Shown here: positions 60,438 to 64,000 of the stretch, piece by piece
Position numbering within the stretch: the first letter of the stretch is position 1
Layout of the letters: every line of letters begins with the position of its first letter
Assembly (NCBI GenBank): GCA_947462335.1
Contig: OX381721.1
Location: forward strand, 34,088,303 to 34,152,302
Direction of reading: 5' to 3'
From: Harmothoe impar
Lineage: Eukaryota; Annelida; Polychaeta; Phyllodocida; Polynoidae
DNA: 64,000 nucleotides
The notes under the pieces: model-generated
What the model was told of the DNA's origin: nothing
What the model saw: the letters and a program-made list of their open reading frames with translations, nothing else
Databases searched by the model: none
Program-made: the position numbers and the translations under genes

Positions 60438-61858
60438 ACATAGATTTTAGTATGTTACACGTATCTCAATAACTTTGAGCCTATTCAAGAACAGCACTTA
60501 TTCAAAGACCTGGTTCTTAAAGCTACATAATCACGGAACCTGTCCCATTCACAATTCTGGTCCTGTTCTAGTGTCCTATATGTAGTAGTTAAACCACTAC
60601 TAGACCGCTGTACGTAGGATAATGGCGACAGTCTAGGCTGATCACGAGTCGCAGATGAGTGTGCTCAGCCGTGCCTAAGCCATTATCCTTAGTACAGGGG
60701 TCTGGAGTGGTTTAACTAACTTATGCCACATATTGCATTGAGTGTTTTTCACAACTTTTGTACCTCATATACAGTCAGGCCATTTCTTTTGTTCTGACGA
60801 CCAAGTGTGGTATAAGTGGTAATGCGTGAGTGGTGACATTGCCACTTTATGTGAGCCATTACAATTTATGATTTTGTCTATAGGCCTATGCAGCAAGAAA
60901 GTGTGACATTAAAGAAAGGTTGCTGATAAAGGTTTTGAGCATATCCGAAGCATGACTGACAAATAGATTAACGTTACCTCAAAATCCTGCATTCTGATAT
61001 ATACAATTTGAAATATAATTCTCCTGTGAATCTCCATAAATGACATGCTTGAGTAGCCATTACAGACAATGTAATGAGGATTCTGCGAAAAACCAACATA
61101 AACACAACTCATTTCTTAAACCAGCGCCTTAGATCGCTCGGCCAGCCTATCTGTAAACATGATTTCTTGCTGTATTGGGCCATACTATAGCTGGTGTTCA
61201 TATCACTCTCAGCACAGTACTGCCCTCTAGTAGCAGCAGGACAAACTAGCCCATTCGCTAGAGGAAGCCATGGGTAGATGGCTCAGGAGGAGGTGGCCTC
61301 ACTGGGGGAAATCTCACAGGAGTTATTTACATGTGGGTAGACTCCTATATTTGACACTGCAACATGACCCTTTCTTAAAATCGACATGGACATATCTCAA
61401 TAATGACATGGGACATGTGCATTATTAAGCGACATAGACATGAGACATCGCCGTTTCTTAAGATCGACATGCAACATGGGCCCCCCTCATCTATCCCCCC
61501 ATATACAATTGTGACCAGAGCTGAATACTGTAGGAGCACTGAATGGCCAATATTTAAGCAGTAAACTATCCCAATGTTATGAAAACGAGTACACATGGCT
61601 GGATGCTTACCAAGTTTAATCACATTATAGGAAAAAAATTCTCAGTGAGTTTACATTATTTTTAGAGGCTAGATTAGCAATCAGTGAAAAAGCAGTTTTC
61701 AGTGTGAACCCATGCAGAATTCAGTTGGTTTTAAGCTACAAACCAGTGCTCAAATATTTCGTGGTCAGCAGCTAATTTCCGCTGGATATGTTTTGAGGGA
61801 AAAATGTATCTTTAATGGAATTGTGTATCTTTTAGGTCAGAAAAATTTACTGTCCCAG
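60438..61858. other. Non-coding spacer with two dispersed repeats
   Basis: 60950-61105 matches 44745-44915 (CATTCTGATATATACAAT-type and AGGATTCTGCGAAAAACCAA phrases). 61365-61500 carries ATCGACATGGACAT units. No gene. Confidence 0.4.
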
Positions 61859-62041
61859 TACCGTATTCGACGTAAAAAGCACACAGTGCGCTTAGAAAAT
61901 GATTATGGACACCATGTAGTAGTAAAGAGTTTAATTGGGGTCAAAAATTGAGATTTTTGGTTATTCATCGTATAAAAATTCGCTAAGAACGGGGGGTTTG
62001 TGCTCTGTAGAGGATGTGCCCTTATTACGTCGGATACGGTA
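61859..62041. mobile_element. 183 bp TIR element, second copy of 7152-7335
   Basis: TACCGTATTCGACGTAAAAA at the left, TTATTACGTCGGATACGGTA at the right. Confidence 0.75.
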
Positions 62042-62245
62042 GTTGTTATGCTATATTAGAGTTAACAACAAAACCATTTCCTACACCGAGACCTAAAAGC
62101 ACGGCCTGTGATCCTCAGCCAATGATTTGGCTCTGTTAGTAATACATATTATGAGACACTTAGTCAATAAACCTATTCAACTCAACTCTAGTTTCACTGT
62201 AAAACAATGTCGCATAATATCAATAAGTATTCCCCAAACGAGTAT

Positions 62246-62500
62246 CATTGGCGGATACAGGGGGGTGGCCCGACGGGCCTTGGCTTCCCCCCCCCCCTAA
62301 AAAAAAAGAGAAGAATATATTCTGTCCTAAGATGTGTGATAATGCATCATTTCGAATCTAGACCATCAACATTTTCTTGGGGGACATGCCACCAACATTT
62401 CCTGTGTGCGGCTGCAGCGCTTCGCTCGCGGGAAACTGACAGTTATTCAAGATTGGCCAGGTTTGGGCCCCCCTCTATAACAATCCTGGATCCGCCACTG
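62246..62500. mobile_element. hAT-like MITE, copy 2
   Basis: Nearly identical to 52949-53197 over its whole length. GAGTAT lies directly outside both ends as a probable target duplication. Confidence 0.8.
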
Positions 62501-63255
62501 GAGTATTGAGGAAAGCTCTATGAGTTAGCAGGGATAACGTCTATATAAAACAATAGAGGTGCGTGTGTGTGGCCTTTATCCCACAAAATGACCTTTATAT
62601 CATAAAGAGTTTAATTTTGTTAAATAAAGCCTGACGCCAGGGCTTTATCCCATATAATTGGTGTGAAAAGGGCAAAAGCCTTTATCCCACAAAAATACCT
62701 GTATCCCACAAAAACCTCACAAAACCAATGCACTTTTTTGAAATACCACATTGACTTAAAATATCAACTACATTTCATCTCATTAAACCTATACTGGTCT
62801 CAAATACCAAATACCGAATTTCTATAAACTCATGTGACCTCATTAACTGACCTCATTATGTGACCTTACCATGATCTATCTGGAGCAACTAAGTATAAAT
62901 AATAAATCCTCCTATCGGAATTGTATAAATATCTTAAAAATAAATTTGTAACATTTTCTTGTTTTCCTTACCATGTCCCACAGTAAACGTATAAGATGCA
63001 GTCATTTGGGCGTGTCTAAACCAGGGTCATTTTTACTCGGTCACTTTGTAAGAAATCCTAGTCAGAAAATTCCCCAAATTGATCACCAGAGCGTGGACGC
63101 CTTACAGGCTTTAAATCACTGTCTACATACACAGTATGGAGAATGGGGTCTGTTAGCTGTCACCCAGCAAATTAGTGTGAAATTGTTTGATACTGTTTGA
63201 GGCCTTCACACACAGTGTGAGAAACGTGCATATTGTGTGAATCTGTCCCATGGTG
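62501..63255. other. Non-coding spacer
   Basis: Repeated CTTTATCCCACAAAA phrases at 62573-62705. The frame 62973-63200 has no recognised family. Confidence 0.35.
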
Positions 63256-63313
63256 TCTGTGTCAGTGTGTGTGAATCTGTCCTATGGGAAAGATCCACAC
63301 ACACTGACACAGA
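63256..63313. repeat. Perfect 18 bp inverted repeat, 22 nt spacer
   Basis: TCTGTGTCAGTGTGTGTG (63256-63273) is exactly complementary to 63296-63313. Confidence 0.85.
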
Positions 63314-63778
63314 TTCCCAAAGCAGAAAAATCACATTTGTGTCAGGTTGTTTGAATTTAAGTAAAGAGTACATGAGATTCAACCTGTGACATCTTGTATG
63401 AAACTTTTGATTTCAAGTTTTCAATTTTGAGTGTGACAGTTTCAAACCTACCTTGGCAAATGTGTTTAGTTCTGTGTTAACTTACATCTTCCTTCGGATA
63501 TATACATGTGATGTGGATTTTAACTGCTTTAATACAATTGAACATAATAAAATCACAGTTTGCTCCATGTTGTGCCACATTGTTCTACTGAAGTCCTTGT
63601 TTGTCCACCAGGGGTCTGCACCACACAGCAGTCCACTATTGGCAAATAGTTCATTAATACTTTACCTGCTATCCACAGGGGGGCGCATCAGATCCACTTT
63701 ATCACAGCCTACCTGATCATGAGTTATTTTGTGCCATTTTGTGTGACAATGCTCCGGAAATGTCCCATGTTTTTATCA

Positions 63779-64000
63779 TGAAACAGACCCACACATCATA
63801 GTACAATGTTCCAAACAGTGATCAAACTTGTCCCATTTTGTGTCACTTGGTTTCAGTTCCAGCACACTGTACTAGGAGTGTGCAAATTGCCCCATGGCTG
63901 TCCCATGGAACAGACCCACACAGCTTGGTACAATGTTCCAAACAGTGATCACACTAGTTCTATATTGTTTGACTTAGTTCCACTTCCAGCACATTGTGCT
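63779..64000. repeat. Start of a ~125 bp tandem repeat cut by the window edge
   Basis: 63779-63904 and 63908-64000 share ACAGACCCACACA, then GTACAATGTTCCAAACAGTG, ATCA-ACT-GT and CAGTTCCAGCACA/CACTTCCAGCACA. TGTCCCAT words recur throughout 63240-63900. Confidence 0.7.

Overview
This is eukaryotic DNA: genes are split by GT-AG introns, intergenic distances are long, AT and CA microsatellites are present, and much of the window is transposon debris (CR1/L2-like LINEs, hAT and other terminal-inverted-repeat elements, tRNA-derived SINEs). Nothing bacterial is visible: no operons, no CRISPR, no rRNA. The mix of an ankyrin-SOCS gene, several small Shisa/CYYR1-like membrane genes and these repeat types suggests a marine invertebrate genome. 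An amphioxus-like deuterostome is my best guess, but the window does not prove the species.

Layout. At 1.15-3.94 kb on the minus strand is one long intronless gene for an ankyrin-repeat protein ending in a SOCS box, the architecture of a Cullin-5 ubiquitin-ligase substrate receptor. From 14.3 to 56.1 kb on the plus strand lies a dispersed tandem cluster of at least four related spliced genes (A 14345-15239, B 20559-23203, C 40469-43348, D 51698-56074). Each has a first coding exon carrying a short N-terminus, one membrane helix and a Cys/Tyr/basic stop-transfer, then a phase-1 intron, then a proline-rich cytosolic exon ending near a PPxY-type motif. Gene C adds an Arg-Asp repeat and a basic third exon; gene B may add a four-residue PDZ-ligand-like end. 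An orphan exon-like segment at 47.0 kb may be a relic of a fifth copy. PPxY tails normally recruit WW-domain proteins such as NEDD4-type ubiquitin ligases, so both gene types may touch ubiquitin pathways; this is inference.

The rest is repeats. 8.2-11.2 kb is a nest: a small TIR element interrupted by a LINE, itself carrying two fold-back elements. 24.4-27.5 kb (minus), 28.6-29.5 kb (plus) and 48.9-50.4 kb (minus) are broken LINEs. 32.3-33.8 kb stacks an exact 17 x 27 bp minisatellite against three palindromic elements. 37.4-40.2 kb is a 2.8 kb fold-back element with TA target duplication, built of degenerate CTACCCC-type units in opposed orientations. 55.05-55.63 kb is a deleted hAT transposon with an 8 bp target duplication sitting 13 bp upstream of the acceptor AG of gene D exon 2. 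Splice joins were worked out by eye from phase and consensus; no transcript evidence was available.
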